A stretch of 31,094 nt of DNA from an uncultured Subdoligranulum sp. (GTDB lineage Bacteria; Bacillota; Clostridia; Christensenellales; CAG-314), in the NCBI GenBank assembly GCA_902496185.1, contig CABUZX010000013.1, forward strand, positions 1-31,094. Direction: 5' to 3'. The number at the start of each line of letters is the position of its first letter. The stretch's first letter is position 1. The translations under genes were made by a program, and so were the position numbers. This document shows positions 15,956-26,100 of the stretch, piece after piece. The notes under the pieces were generated by a model. That model saw nothing but the letters and a program-made list of their open reading frames with translations, did no database searches and was not told the DNA's origin.

Positions 15956-18043
15956 TTATTGTTTGCCCATCATTTTTTCCGCCAAATTCTTTGGTAGTTC
16001 TGCATAATGGTCAAACTGCATAGAAAAGTTACCTCTTCCTTGGGTTTTGCTACGCAAGTCCGTCGCATAACCAAACATTTCAGACAAGGGGATAAATGCG
16101 CCTATTACCATAATACCGTTGCGCATTTCCGTACCCGTAAGGTTACCCCTGCGTGAAGATATATCTCCCATAACGTCGCCGAGATAATCTTCCGGCACGG
16201 TTACTTCTACCTTCATCATAGGTTCGAGCAACACGGGATTTGCCTTTGCGGAACCGTCTTTAAACGCCATACTGCCAGCAATCTTAAACGCCATTTCGGA
16301 TGAGTCAACGTCATGATAACTTCCGTCGTAAACGGTTGCTTTAAAGTCAACCACTTCGTAACCTGCCAAAACGCCACTCTTTGCCGCAGCTTGAATACCT
16401 TGGTTGACGGGTTGAATATATTCCTTAGGAATAGATCCGCCAACGGTCTCGTCTGCAAACACGTAACCCGTACCCGGTTCGGTCGGTTCAAGGCGCAAAC
16501 GGCAATGACCGTACTGACCTTTACCACCGCTTTGACGGACGTATTTGCCCTCGCACTCTACGGCTTTGCGTATGGTTTCGCGATAACTTACTTGCGGCTT
16601 GCCGACGTTGGCCTCCACCCTAAACTCACGCAACAATCTGTCAACGATAATTTCAAGATGAAGTTCGCCCATACCGGCAATAATTGTTTGTCCTGTTTCG
16701 ATATCGGTATAAGTCTTAAAGGTTGGGTCTTCCTCCGCAAGTTTTGCCAAGGCTATACCCATTTTTTCCTGACCTTGTTTGGTTTTTGGCTCTATTGCTA
16801 CCTTAATAACAGGATCGGGGAATACCATATTCTCCAATACGATAGGACTCTTTTCTTCACACAAAGTATTACCCGTCGTGGTATCTTTAAGTCCTACCAA
16901 CGCAACAATTTCACCCGCGTAGGTTTCTTGAATTTCCTCTCTTTGCGAAGAGTGCATCTGTAAAATCTTACTGATTCTTTCCCTCTTGTCTTTGACGGAG
17001 TTATAGACGTAAGTACCCACCTTGAGCGTACCACTATACACGCGAACGTAAGCAAGTTTGCCTACAAACGGGTCTGCCACTATTTTAAACGCCAATCCGC
17101 AAAACGGTTGGTTGTCGTCCGTACCCCTTGTTATAACCACGTTGGGATCGTTTACGTCAAAGCCGGAAACAAAGTCAATATCTACAGGCGACGGCAAATA
17201 ATCCGTAATAGCGTCCAAAAGCAATTGAATACCTTTGTTTTTGTAAGCCGTACCGCACAAAACAGGATTCAACTCCAACTTTATTACGGCGTCACGGATA
17301 CCTGCCTTGATTTCTTCCACCGTGAGCTTTTCGCCCATCAAGAATTTTTCCATCAAAGCGTCGTCACGACCTGCAACAAATTCTTCCAACTCGTCATGAT
17401 AGCGTTGAGCATCAGCCAAAAGGTCTTGAGGAATTTCGCCCTCTTCTACTTCAATACCTTTTGGATCGTTGTAAAAATAAGCCTTAAGCGTCACAAGATC
17501 AATTATACCACGGAAAGTTTCTTCCTTGCCGATTGGCATCTGTACGGGCATTGCATTTGCCTTTAAACGCTCCTTAATCATACTTACAACGTTGAAAAAG
17601 TTTGCGCCGTTAATGTCCATCTTGTTGACAAAAGCTATTCTCGGAACTTTGTATTTAGTGGCTTGATGCCATACCGTTTCCGACTGCGGTTCTACACCGC
17701 CTTTTGCGCAAAAAACCGCAACAGCACCGTCAAGAACACGCAAGCTACGCTCTACTTCTGCAGTAAAGTCAACGTGTCCCGGCGTATCGATAATGTTTAT
17801 ACGATAATCGACACCGGTACTTCTGTTAACCCAATGGACGGTAGTAGCGGCGCTTGCAATGGTAATACCACGCTCCTGCTCTTGTTGCATACTGTCCATA
17901 ATAGCTGTGCCTTCGTGGGTTTCACCCATTTTGCGCGTTTTGCCAGTAAAGAAAAGTATCCTTTCGCTTGTGGTAGTTTTTCCTGCGTCAATGTGAGCCA
18001 TTATGCCGATATTACGCACATTTTGTAAAGGATATTGTCTCAT
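15956..18043 (-). CDS. fusA: Elongation factor G
   Basis: 695 residues, full length. It is the translocation GTPase, also used in ribosome recycling. It shows A16-HIDAGKTT, DTPGHVDF and NKMD, a switch I region (RGITIASAATT) and five-domain architecture to the C-terminus. The ATG at 18043 has AGGAG upstream and lies 15 nt after rpsG, as in the standard str operon. Confidence 0.98.
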   Translation of the reverse strand: MRQYPLQNVRNIGIMAHIDAGKTTTSERILFFTGKTRKMGETHEGTAIMDSMQQEQERGITIASAATTVHWVNRSTGVDYRINIIDTPGHVDFTAEVERSLRVLDGAVAVFCAKGGVEPQSETVWHQATKYKVPRIAFVNKMDINGANFFNVVSMIKERLKANAMPVQMPIGKEETFRGIIDLVTLKAYFYNDPKGIEVEEGEIPQDLLADAQRYHDELEEFVAGRDDALMEKFLMGEKLTVEEIKAGIRDAVIKLELNPVLCGTAYKNKGIQLLLDAITDYLPSPVDIDFVSGFDVNDPNVVITRGTDDNQPFCGLAFKIVADPFVGKLAYVRVYSGTLKVGTYVYNSVKDKRERISKILQMHSSQREEIQETYAGEIVALVGLKDTTTGNTLCEEKSPIVLENMVFPDPVIKVAIEPKTKQGQEKMGIALAKLAEEDPTFKTYTDIETGQTIIAGMGELHLEIIVDRLLREFRVEANVGKPQVSYRETIRKAVECEGKYVRQSGGKGQYGHCRLRLEPTEPGTGYVFADETVGGSIPKEYIQPVNQGIQAAAKSGVLAGYEVVDFKATVYDGSYHDVDSSEMAFKIAGSMAFKDGSAKANPVLLEPMMKVEVTVPEDYLGDVMGDISSRRGNLTGTEMRNGIMVIGAFIPLSEMFGYATDLRSKTQGRGNFSMQFDHYAELPKNLAEKMMGKQ

Positions 18044-18058
18044 TTAAAATCTCCTGTA

Positions 18059-18529
18059 TTACCAGCGGAAATGAGCAAAAGCTCTGTTTGCTTCCGCCAT
18101 ACGGTGTACGTCTTCCTTTTTGCCGAAAGCCTTACCCGTGCTGTTATAAGCATCCATGAGTTCTCCTGCCAAACGCTGACACATATCACGCTCACTACGA
18201 TTGCGAGCATAAGTTACAAGCCATCTAATAGCCAAAGTTTGGCGTCTTTCCGGGCGGATTTCCATAGGTACTTGGTAGTTGCTACCACCTACTCTCCTTG
18301 CCTTAACCTCCAACACAGGCATAATATTGTTGATTGCTTGATTAAAAACTTCCATCGGGTCAAGATTCATTTTTTCCTTTACGATATCAAATGCACCGTA
18401 AACGATTTCCTGAGCAAGACCTTTTTTACCATCCAACATAATTTGGTTGACAACCTTAGTTACAACCTTGCTGTTGTAAACAGGATCGGGAAGAACGTCT
18501 CTCTTTGGTACGCCACTTCTTCTTGGCAT
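18059..18529 (-). CDS. rpsG: 30S ribosomal protein S7
   Basis: 156 residues, normal length (MPRRSGVPKRDVLPDP start; ends AFAHFRW). It nucleates assembly of the 30S head by binding the 3' domain of 16S rRNA. AAAAGGAGG precedes the ATG at 18529. A 180-nt spacer with hairpins separates it from rpsL, longer than usual, where S7 autoregulation sites are found in some bacteria. Confidence 0.98.
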   Translation of the reverse strand: MPRRSGVPKRDVLPDPVYNSKVVTKVVNQIMLDGKKGLAQEIVYGAFDIVKEKMNLDPMEVFNQAINNIMPVLEVKARRVGGSNYQVPMEIRPERRQTLAIRWLVTYARNRSERDMCQRLAGELMDAYNSTGKAFGKKEDVHRMAEANRAFAHFRW

Positions 18530-18590
18530 AATTATTACCTCCTTTTAATTTTTGTTTTTCCTTTTTTTACAGCTAACTCAACGGACAACT

Positions 18591-18624
18591 CCGGAGAACC
18601 TTCTGCAAGACGGATTTTCTTGCA
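18591..18624 (-). promoter_or_regulatory. Structured rpsL-rpsG intergenic RNA (candidate S7 regulatory site)
   Basis: Within the 180-nt spacer the minus strand carries a perfect hairpin TGCAAGA/TCTTGCA (18618-18624 with 18604-18610, 7-nt loop), followed by a CTCCGGAG palindrome near 18589-18596. No ORF with a ribosome binding site and no good promoter was found there. In E. coli S7 binds the corresponding rpsL-rpsG spacer; similarity of role here is inferred from position only. Confidence 0.35.
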
Positions 18625-18709
18625 TACTGCCGAATGGTAGGAAAAAACAAAAACTTTTCCGACCAATCAAAAGCTGTAATCACTTTTTTGCAATCGTCAA
18701 AAAAAATTA

Positions 18710-19084
18710 TTATTTCTTTGGACGTTTTGCGCCGTACTTGCTACGGGCTTGCTTTCTGTTAGCAACGCCTGCCGTATCCAGTACGCCCCTGATGACGTGG
18801 TAACGAACACCAGGCAAGTCTCTTACTCTGCCACCACGGATAAGAACAACGCTGTGTTCCTGAAGGTTGTGACCTTCGCCGGGGATGTAGCAAGTACCTT
18901 CTTCACCGTTGGTACGTCTAATTCTCGTAATCTTGCGAAGCGCAGAATTAGGTTTTTTGGGTGAAGTAGTCGTGACGCTCAAGCAAACGCCTCTCTTTTG
19001 AGGACAACTGTCCAAGAGTGGAACGGTTGACTTTTTAACACCACTTTCTCTACCTTGCTTGATCAACTGATTGATTGTAGCCAT
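18710..19084 (-). CDS. rpsL: 30S ribosomal protein S12 with Arg at position 88
   Basis: 124 residues, aligning without gaps to E. coli S12. It sits at the decoding centre and controls accuracy. The loop TTTSPKKPNS keeps K43. The second streptomycin loop reads GGRVR88DLPG, with Arg where most bacteria have Lys88 (codon AGA at 18821-18823); D89, the methylthiolation site, is kept. AAAAGGAGG precedes the ATG at 19084. It follows the L7Ae-family gene, as in Bacillus and relatives. Confidence 0.98.
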   Translation of the reverse strand: MATINQLIKQGRESGVKKSTVPLLDSCPQKRGVCLSVTTTSPKKPNSALRKITRIRRTNGEEGTCYIPGEGHNLQEHSVVLIRGGRVRDLPGVRYHVIRGVLDTAGVANRKQARSKYGAKRPKK

Positions 19085-19140
19085 TTTTTACCTCCTTTTA
19101 ATATTGGTCGGATATATAAAGAGCTTTTTGCTCTATCCTG

Positions 19141-19401
19141 TCATTTCAACAAGCCTATCACCGTTGCGATTTTGTCTATACCGCACAAGGTGGCAAGCTG
19201 TTCTTTCGTCCCCGCCCTTACGACGGAAACGGATTTGACGGATGCCGAATCCAAAACCGTTTTTTCAAAGTCTGGGTCGGCGTCCGTCGCAAGTATTATT
19301 GTTTTGATTTTGTCTTGATTGAGATGCTTTACAACCTGTCTCAATCCCACTACTTTTGATAAATGCGTAATTTCAGTTATATCGTTAAAATTAGTATCCA
19401 T
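19141..19401 (-). CDS. L7Ae/L30e-family ribosomal protein (YbxF/RplGB-like)
   Basis: 86 residues. Members bind kink-turn RNAs. Its place between rpoC and rpsL is diagnostic in Bacillota (Bacillus ybxF/rplGB). The central pattern KIKTIILATDADPDFEKTV resembles the family's VKxVxVAxDAD core, and a C-terminal LCGIDKIATVIGLLK segment fits the family's hydrophobic end. It is a little more divergent than typical members. The ATG at 19401 has only a weak ribosome binding site, so expression may be lower than that of its neighbours or may depend on read-through from rpoC. Confidence 0.85.
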   Translation of the reverse strand: MDTNFNDITEITHLSKVVGLRQVVKHLNQDKIKTIILATDADPDFEKTVLDSASVKSVSVVRAGTKEQLATLCGIDKIATVIGLLK

Positions 19402-19451
19402 AAAAAGCCACGGTTAGCATAATATCAAATTTATTTTGCTTTGTCAAGCAA

Positions 19452-22400
19452 TTAAACGCTTTCTTTAGGCTGCAAAACTTCTTTTATATCGCAATTGCGG
19501 TAAATAGACATACCCGTACCCGCGGAAATAAGTTTACCGATAATGACGTTTTCCTTAAGTCCTGACAACGGGTCAATCTTGTTTTTAATTGCAGCGTCGG
19601 TAAGCACTCTGCTGGTTTCTTGGAAGGACGCCGCCGACAAAAAGCTGTCCGTTGCAAGCGAAGCCTTCGTAATACCAAGCAAAATTCTCTTACCCGCAGC
19701 AGGTCTGCCGTCCTGTTCGAGAGTTGTAGCGTTTTCGTCCTCAAAATTAAAGATATCTACGATTTGTCCCGGCAAAAGCGACGTATCGCCACTATCTTCT
19801 ACCTTGACTTTGCGCATCATTTGACGAACTATGATTTCAACGTGCTTGTCGTTGATTTCAACGCCTTGCAAACGGTAAACCGACTGAACTTCTTTAACGA
19901 GATATTCCTGAACGTCCTTAATGCCCTTTATTCTCAACAAATCTTGCGGATAAATACTACCTTCCGTCAATCTTTCGCCAATCTTTATAGTAGAGCCTTC
20001 TGACACGCGCAAACGTGAAGTATAAGGTACGTCGTATTCTCTATATTGCTCTTTAGTGCCTTCTTTTGCTGTTTCGTCAAACACGGTAATAACCTGTTTG
20101 CCTTGTCTTGCCTCGATAGAAACAACTTTACCGTTGCACTCGCAAAGAGTTGCTTTACCCTTTGGTTGACGCGCCTCAAACAATTCTTCAACACGGGGCA
20201 AACCTTGAGTAATATCTTCCGCAGTTGCAACACCACCGGTGTGGAAGGTACGCATCGTCAACTGCGTGCCCGGTTCACCTATACTTTGAGCAGCGATAAT
20301 ACCTACCGCCTCGCCAAGTTCAACGGAACCGCAAGTCGCCATATTTTTGCCGTAACATTTTGCGCAAACACCTTGTTTGCTCTTGCAGGTAAGAACGCTT
20401 CTTACGTGTACCTTTTCGATACCTGCTTTTGCAATAAGCGAAGCTTGTTCTTCCGTAATCATTGTATCGTCCAAAGCAAGCACTTCGCCCGTTTCAGGAT
20501 GAACGACGTCACCTATAGCGTAACGACCGGCAATTCTGTCCTCCAACTTTTCGATAACTTCGCCTTCGGTAGTGCCCATAAGAGCCGATACCCAAACGCC
20601 TTGTTTGTCTCCGCAATCTTCTTCCCTGATGATTACGTCGTGCGAAACGTCTACGAGACGACGAGTGAGATAACCCGAGTCAGCCGTCTTTAACGCCGTG
20701 TCGGCAAGACCTTTTCTACCACCGTGTGAAGAAATAAAGTATTCCAACACTGAAAGACCTTCTCTAAAACAAGCCTTAACAGGCAATTCAATGGTTTTAC
20801 CAGACGGGTCGGTCATCAAACCACGCATACCGGACAACTGACGAATTTGAGCCATACTACCACGAGCACCGGAGTCGGACATCATCCATATAGGATTGAA
20901 TTTGTCCATTGCCGTTTCAAGATCCTTTGCAACGTAGTCGGTGGTTTCTCTCCAAACGTTGACTACCAACTTGTATCTTTCCTCGTCGGTCAAGATACCC
21001 TCGTTGTACATCTCGTCGATACCGCCCTCGCCAAAGACTCTTTCTTCCGCCTTTTCGAGCCAGCCCTTTTTGCTTGCTGGTATATGCATATCAAATACGC
21101 TTGCTGTAAGTCCGCTTATCGTGCTGTATTTGTAGCCCAACGCTTTTACGTTGTCCAACATTTCCGCCGTTTTTGCAGGACCGTTTACCTTAAAGCATCT
21201 TTCTACCATCTTTTTGAGCGTACCCTTTTTTACGACGGTATTAAACTCAAGCTTAAGATAGTCTTCGGGTTTTTCTCTCTTTACAAAACCGAGATTTTGC
21301 GGTATTGCGTTGTTAAATATGAGTCTACCAACGGTAGTACGGATTTTGCCCGTAACCTTTTCGCCCGAAGGAGTCTCTTTTGTAAGACGAACGTTAATCA
21401 AACTTTCCAACTCGATTTGACCTGCGTTATAAGCCAAAACGGCTTCGTCAAAGGAACTGAAAGTTTTTCCTATACAATCGGCGTAACCTTTTTCATAAAG
21501 TTCCGCGTCGCTTACGGTATACAAATCAAAACGTTGACCTTCGGGTTGACAATATCCGCCCTTTGCCTTGTTGTATTGTTGCGTACCATCAATAAGAGTA
21601 TCTCCCAACTTGTCGAGAGTGAGATAATAACAACCCATAACCATGTCTTGCGTCGGACTGATAACAGGTTTGCCGTCTGACAATTTGAGAATATTGTTGT
21701 TTGCAAGCATCAAATAGCGAGCTTCAGCTTGGGCTTCAACACTCAAAGGTACGTGAACAGCCATTTGGTCTCCGTCGAAGTCGGCGTTAAAAGCAGTACA
21801 CGCCAATGGGTGCAATTTTATTGCTCTGCCTTCAATCAATACTGGCTCAAAAGCCTGAATTGAAAGTCTGTGCAAAGTAGGAGCGCGGTTAAGCATAACG
21901 GGATGGTCTTTGATAACTTCTTCAAGTACGTCCCATACCTTTGCATCTGCGCGTTCGATACGACGCTTTGCGCTCTTTATATTTTGAGATTGGTTGGATT
22001 CCACCAATTTTTTCATAACGAAAGGTTTAAACAACTCCAACGCCATTTCCTTAGGTAGACCGCATTGATAAAGCTTAAGCTCCGGACCTACTACGATAAC
22101 GCTACGTCCCGAATAGTCTACACGCTTGCCTAAAAGGTTTTGACGGAAACGTCCCTGTTTACCTCTCAACATTGACGACAAAGATTTAAGCTCCCTGTTG
22201 CCTGCGCCACTATGCGGACGCTTTGCGCGACTGTTGTCGATAAGGCTGTCTACCGCCTCTTGCAACATACGTTTTTCGTTTCTGATCAAAATATCGGGAG
22301 CGTTGATTTCCTTCAACTTTCTCAATCTGTTGTTGCGGTTAATTACCCTGCGATACAAGTCGTTTAAGTCGCTGGTCGCATATCTACCGCCGTCCAGCGG

Positions 22401-23129
22401 TACCATAGGACGCAATTCCGGCGGAATAACTGGCAAAACGTCCAATACCATCCACTCGGGCTTGTTGCCACTGCGACGGAAACTTTCGATAATTTCCAAA
22501 CGTTTGATTATGCGAATACGTTTTTGTCCTGCGGCCTTTTCTAAGCTCTTTTTGAGTTGGGCGGATTCTTCTTCCAAATTTACGCTTTGCAACAATTCTT
22601 TAATTGCTTCTGCGCCCATACCCGCGCGAAAACCGTCCTTGCCGTAAGTGTTTACAGCCTCTCTGTGTTCCGCTGGAGTAAGCACTTGTTTTTTTGCAAG
22701 GTCCGTATCTTTTGGATCAAGCACTACAAAACTTGCAAAATTGAGTACTTGTTCCAAGGGTTTCGGAGACATATCCAACAAAAGCCCCATTCTACTAGGC
22801 ACTCCGCGGAAATACCATATATGGCTGACGGGGGCGGCAAGCTCTATATGCCCCATACGCTCGCGTCTAACCTTTGCTTTGGTGACTTCTACGCCACATC
22901 TGTCGCAAATTACACCTTTGTAACGGATACGCTTGTACTTTCCGCAATGACACTCCCAATCCTTTGTCGGTCCAAAAATCTTTTCGCAAAACAAACCGTC
23001 TTTTTCAGGCTTGGCTGTACGGTAATTTATTGTTTCCGGTTTGGTGACTTCGCCGTGCGACCATTCTCTAATTTTTTCCGGAGACGCTATTCCTATTTGT
23101 ATAGAATCAAAATTATTTAACTCAAACAT
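19452..23129 (-). CDS. rpoC: DNA-directed RNA polymerase subunit beta'
   Basis: 1225 residues, the usual Bacillota size. The N-terminal zinc finger has C60, C62, C75 and C78; the catalytic NADFDGD Mg2+ site lies near residue 447; the second cysteine cluster (CKSKQGVCAKCYG) and the bridge/trigger-helix regions are intact. AGAGGG precedes the ATG at 23129, 11 nt after rpoB. No intein or insertion was noticed. Confidence 0.98.
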   Translation of the reverse strand: MFELNNFDSIQIGIASPEKIREWSHGEVTKPETINYRTAKPEKDGLFCEKIFGPTKDWECHCGKYKRIRYKGVICDRCGVEVTKAKVRRERMGHIELAAPVSHIWYFRGVPSRMGLLLDMSPKPLEQVLNFASFVVLDPKDTDLAKKQVLTPAEHREAVNTYGKDGFRAGMGAEAIKELLQSVNLEEESAQLKKSLEKAAGQKRIRIIKRLEIIESFRRSGNKPEWMVLDVLPVIPPELRPMVPLDGGRYATSDLNDLYRRVINRNNRLRKLKEINAPDILIRNEKRMLQEAVDSLIDNSRAKRPHSGAGNRELKSLSSMLRGKQGRFRQNLLGKRVDYSGRSVIVVGPELKLYQCGLPKEMALELFKPFVMKKLVESNQSQNIKSAKRRIERADAKVWDVLEEVIKDHPVMLNRAPTLHRLSIQAFEPVLIEGRAIKLHPLACTAFNADFDGDQMAVHVPLSVEAQAEARYLMLANNNILKLSDGKPVISPTQDMVMGCYYLTLDKLGDTLIDGTQQYNKAKGGYCQPEGQRFDLYTVSDAELYEKGYADCIGKTFSSFDEAVLAYNAGQIELESLINVRLTKETPSGEKVTGKIRTTVGRLIFNNAIPQNLGFVKREKPEDYLKLEFNTVVKKGTLKKMVERCFKVNGPAKTAEMLDNVKALGYKYSTISGLTASVFDMHIPASKKGWLEKAEERVFGEGGIDEMYNEGILTDEERYKLVVNVWRETTDYVAKDLETAMDKFNPIWMMSDSGARGSMAQIRQLSGMRGLMTDPSGKTIELPVKACFREGLSVLEYFISSHGGRKGLADTALKTADSGYLTRRLVDVSHDVIIREEDCGDKQGVWVSALMGTTEGEVIEKLEDRIAGRYAIGDVVHPETGEVLALDDTMITEEQASLIAKAGIEKVHVRSVLTCKSKQGVCAKCYGKNMATCGSVELGEAVGIIAAQSIGEPGTQLTMRTFHTGGVATAEDITQGLPRVEELFEARQPKGKATLCECNGKVVSIEARQGKQVITVFDETAKEGTKEQYREYDVPYTSRLRVSEGSTIKIGERLTEGSIYPQDLLRIKGIKDVQEYLVKEVQSVYRLQGVEINDKHVEIIVRQMMRKVKVEDSGDTSLLPGQIVDIFNFEDENATTLEQDGRPAAGKRILLGITKASLATDSFLSAASFQETSRVLTDAAIKNKIDPLSGLKENVIIGKLISAGTGMSIYRNCDIKEVLQPKESV

Positions 23130-23140
23130 ATTCCCTCTCC

Positions 23141-26100
23141 TTACATATCGTCGTCTTCGTCGTCAAACAACGCATTAAAATCAAGTTCGTGCTCGATTTC
23201 TTCGTCGTCGGTGTCAAAAGTAAAATCGTCGTCGTCAACAAGGTCAACTTCTTCTTCCTCGTTGAAATTAAGCAATTGTTCTCTCTTTTGCTCGTTTTCC
23301 TTAAGGGTTGCTTCGATATAGTCCGTTTCGTCGTCGATACTATCTTTAAATTCAATTTCTTCGTGATCTTCGCTCAAAACTTTTACGTCCAAAGCGAGAC
23401 TCTGCAACTCCTTAATCAATACTTTAAACGCCTCGGGGATACCCGGTCCAGAGATATTTTCACCCTTGACAATAGACTCGTATGTCTTGACACGCCCTAC
23501 GACGTCGTCCGACTTGACCGTAAGAATTTCCTGCAGTACGTTGGCAGCGCCGTATGCTTCCAACGCCCAAACTTCCATTTCGCCGAAACGCTGTCCGCCG
23601 AATTGAGCCTTTCCGCCCAAAGGTTGTTGCGTAACGAGACTGTACGGACCGGTACTACGGGCGTGAATCTTGTCGTCAACAAGGTGGATGAGTTTCAACA
23701 TATACATATATCCGACCGTAACGCGGTTTTCAAACGGCATACCAGTACGTCCGTCGTAAAGGGTAACTTTGCCGTCAACCTTGCCCGAAATCGGGTTTGT
23801 CATACAGTTTTGCGCAAACAGTTCTCTAATGTCGTGTTCGCTTGCTCCGTCAAATACGGGGGTTGCTACTTTCCAGCCCAAAAGTTTGGATACCAAACCC
23901 AAGTGAACTTCCAAAACTTGACCTATATTCATACGCGAAGGAACGCCCAATGGATTAAGTACGATTTGTAATGGCGTACCGTCTTCCATAAAGGGCATAT
24001 CTTCTCTCGGCAACACTCTGGAAACAACGCCTTTATTACCGTGTCTTCCTGCCATTTTGTCGCCTACGCCGATTTTACGCTTTTGCGCAATATATACACG
24101 GACGAGTTTGTTGACACCGGGGTCAAGTTCGTCCTTATTTTCTCTCGTAAATACTTTTACGTCTACTACCGTACCGCCTTCGCCGTTGGGTACTCTCAAA
24201 GACGTGTCGCGTACTTCTCTCGCCTTTTCGGAAAAGATAGCGCGGAGTAATCTTTCTTCCGGAGTAAGTTCCGTCTCGCCCTTGGGGGTAACTTTACCTA
24301 CCAAAATATCGCCCGGTCTTACTTCTGCGCCGATACGGATAATACCGTCTTCGTCAAGATCCTTTAACGCGTCTTCGCCGACGTTGGGAATATCACGCGT
24401 AAACTCTTCCGGTCCAAGCTTGGTGTCGCGCATTTCCGTCTCGTGTTCTTCAATATGGATAGAAGTAAACACGTCGTCGCGTACGAGATCTTCGGAAATA
24501 AGTATAGCGTCTTCGTAGTTGTAACCTTCCCACGTCATAAAGCCGATAAGAATATTTCTACCAAGGCTTAATTCACCTTGATTAGTGCTTGGTCCGTCCG
24601 CAAGTATAGTTGCCTGATGCTCTGCAGACTCTTTATAAACGCGTTGTCCAATCTTTACGATAGAACGTTGATTTATGCACGTACCTTGGTTGCTACGTAC
24701 GAATTTTTTAAGCAAGTAGCGATGAACGAAACCATTGTCGTCGGTAACTTCTATAAAGTTTCCGTCTACTCTCGTAACAACGCCGTCTACTGTCGCAATT
24801 GTCATTACGCCACTGTCGTAAGCAATACGATCTTCGATACCCGTTGCAACTATAGGAGCTTCGGGACGAAGCAAAGGAACAGCCTGACGTTGCATGTTTG
24901 AACCCATCAACGCACGGTTTGTATCGTCGTTTTCCAAAAACGGAATAAGGCTGGTTGCGACGGAAACCAACTGTTTGGGACTTACGTCCATATAATCTAC
25001 TTTTTCCGCAGGGAACTCTTTTATGTCCGCGCGGTAACGGCACGTAATACGCTCTTTGATAAAACGTCCGTTTTCATCACGCGGTTCGTTTGCCTGCGCT
25101 ATAATATTGCCGTCTTCTTCGTCTGCGGTAAGGTACTCTACCGTATCGGTAACAATACCCGTTTCCTTGTCTACTTTGAGATACGGACTCTCGATAAAGC
25201 CGTGTTCGTTTATTCTCGAATAACTTGCAAGCGAAGTAATCAAACCGATATTTTGTCCTTCCGGCGTTTCTATCGGGCACATTCTGCCGTAGTGGCTATA
25301 GTGAACGTCACGTACTTCAAACGTAGCGCGCTCTCTATTGAGACCGCCCGGACCCAATGCAGACAATTTGCGCTTGTGCGTCAATTCTGCAATCGGATTA
25401 GTTTGATCCATAAATTGCGAAAGCTGACTGCTACCGAAAAATTCTCTTATTGCCGAACTTACGGGACGGACGTTGATAAGGCTTTGCGGGGTTGCTTTGT
25501 CAACTTCTTGAATAGCCATTCTTTCTCTTATAACTCTTTCAAGACGAGCAATACCTATACGGAATTGGTTTTGCAACAATTCGCCTACGCTACGTACGCG
25601 TCTATTGCCCAAGTGGTCGATATTGTCTACGTGACCTACTCCGTACTTTAGCCCAAGATTGTAACTGACGGTAGAAACAATGTCTTCCACCGTAATGTGA
25701 CGCGGTATAAGCTTGTCTCTATTTTCCACCATAACTTCCAAAGTTTCCTCAACGGAAAGTCCGTGCGAAAGTATATCGTTGAGCGCGCTCAAATTGACGT
25801 ACTCGTTGATGCCCGCAGATTTAAAATCTATATTTGCATAACTTTCGTCAATGAGCGAAAGATAATATTTTGCGTCTACGGTGTTGTTGCCTATGACTTT
25901 AACTTTTTGATCTTTGTCAAAACGGTCAAATACGTAAGCAACGTTTACACCGCTGTGCTGAATTTTGTAAGCTTGTTCCGCCGTCAATACGTCGCCCACC
26001 GAACCGAGTTTAATGGCTTTCGGTCCGTCTTTGGTGACTATCTTTGCAACGACGTCTTCTGCCAAGGTATAGCTTACCCAGTTTGTATTGTTGTCTCTAT

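Noticed and set aside
20847..21680. Long plus-strand reading frame opposite rpoC (277 codons)
   Set aside because: It lies wholly inside rpoC, shows no family-like motif, and similar antisense frames occur opposite rpoB and fusA; it is a shadow of strong codon bias.
23400..25500. Rifampicin-resistance substitutions in rpoB
   Set aside because: The cluster residues matching D516, H526 and S531 of E. coli are the sensitive forms; the small differences are usual for Bacillota.
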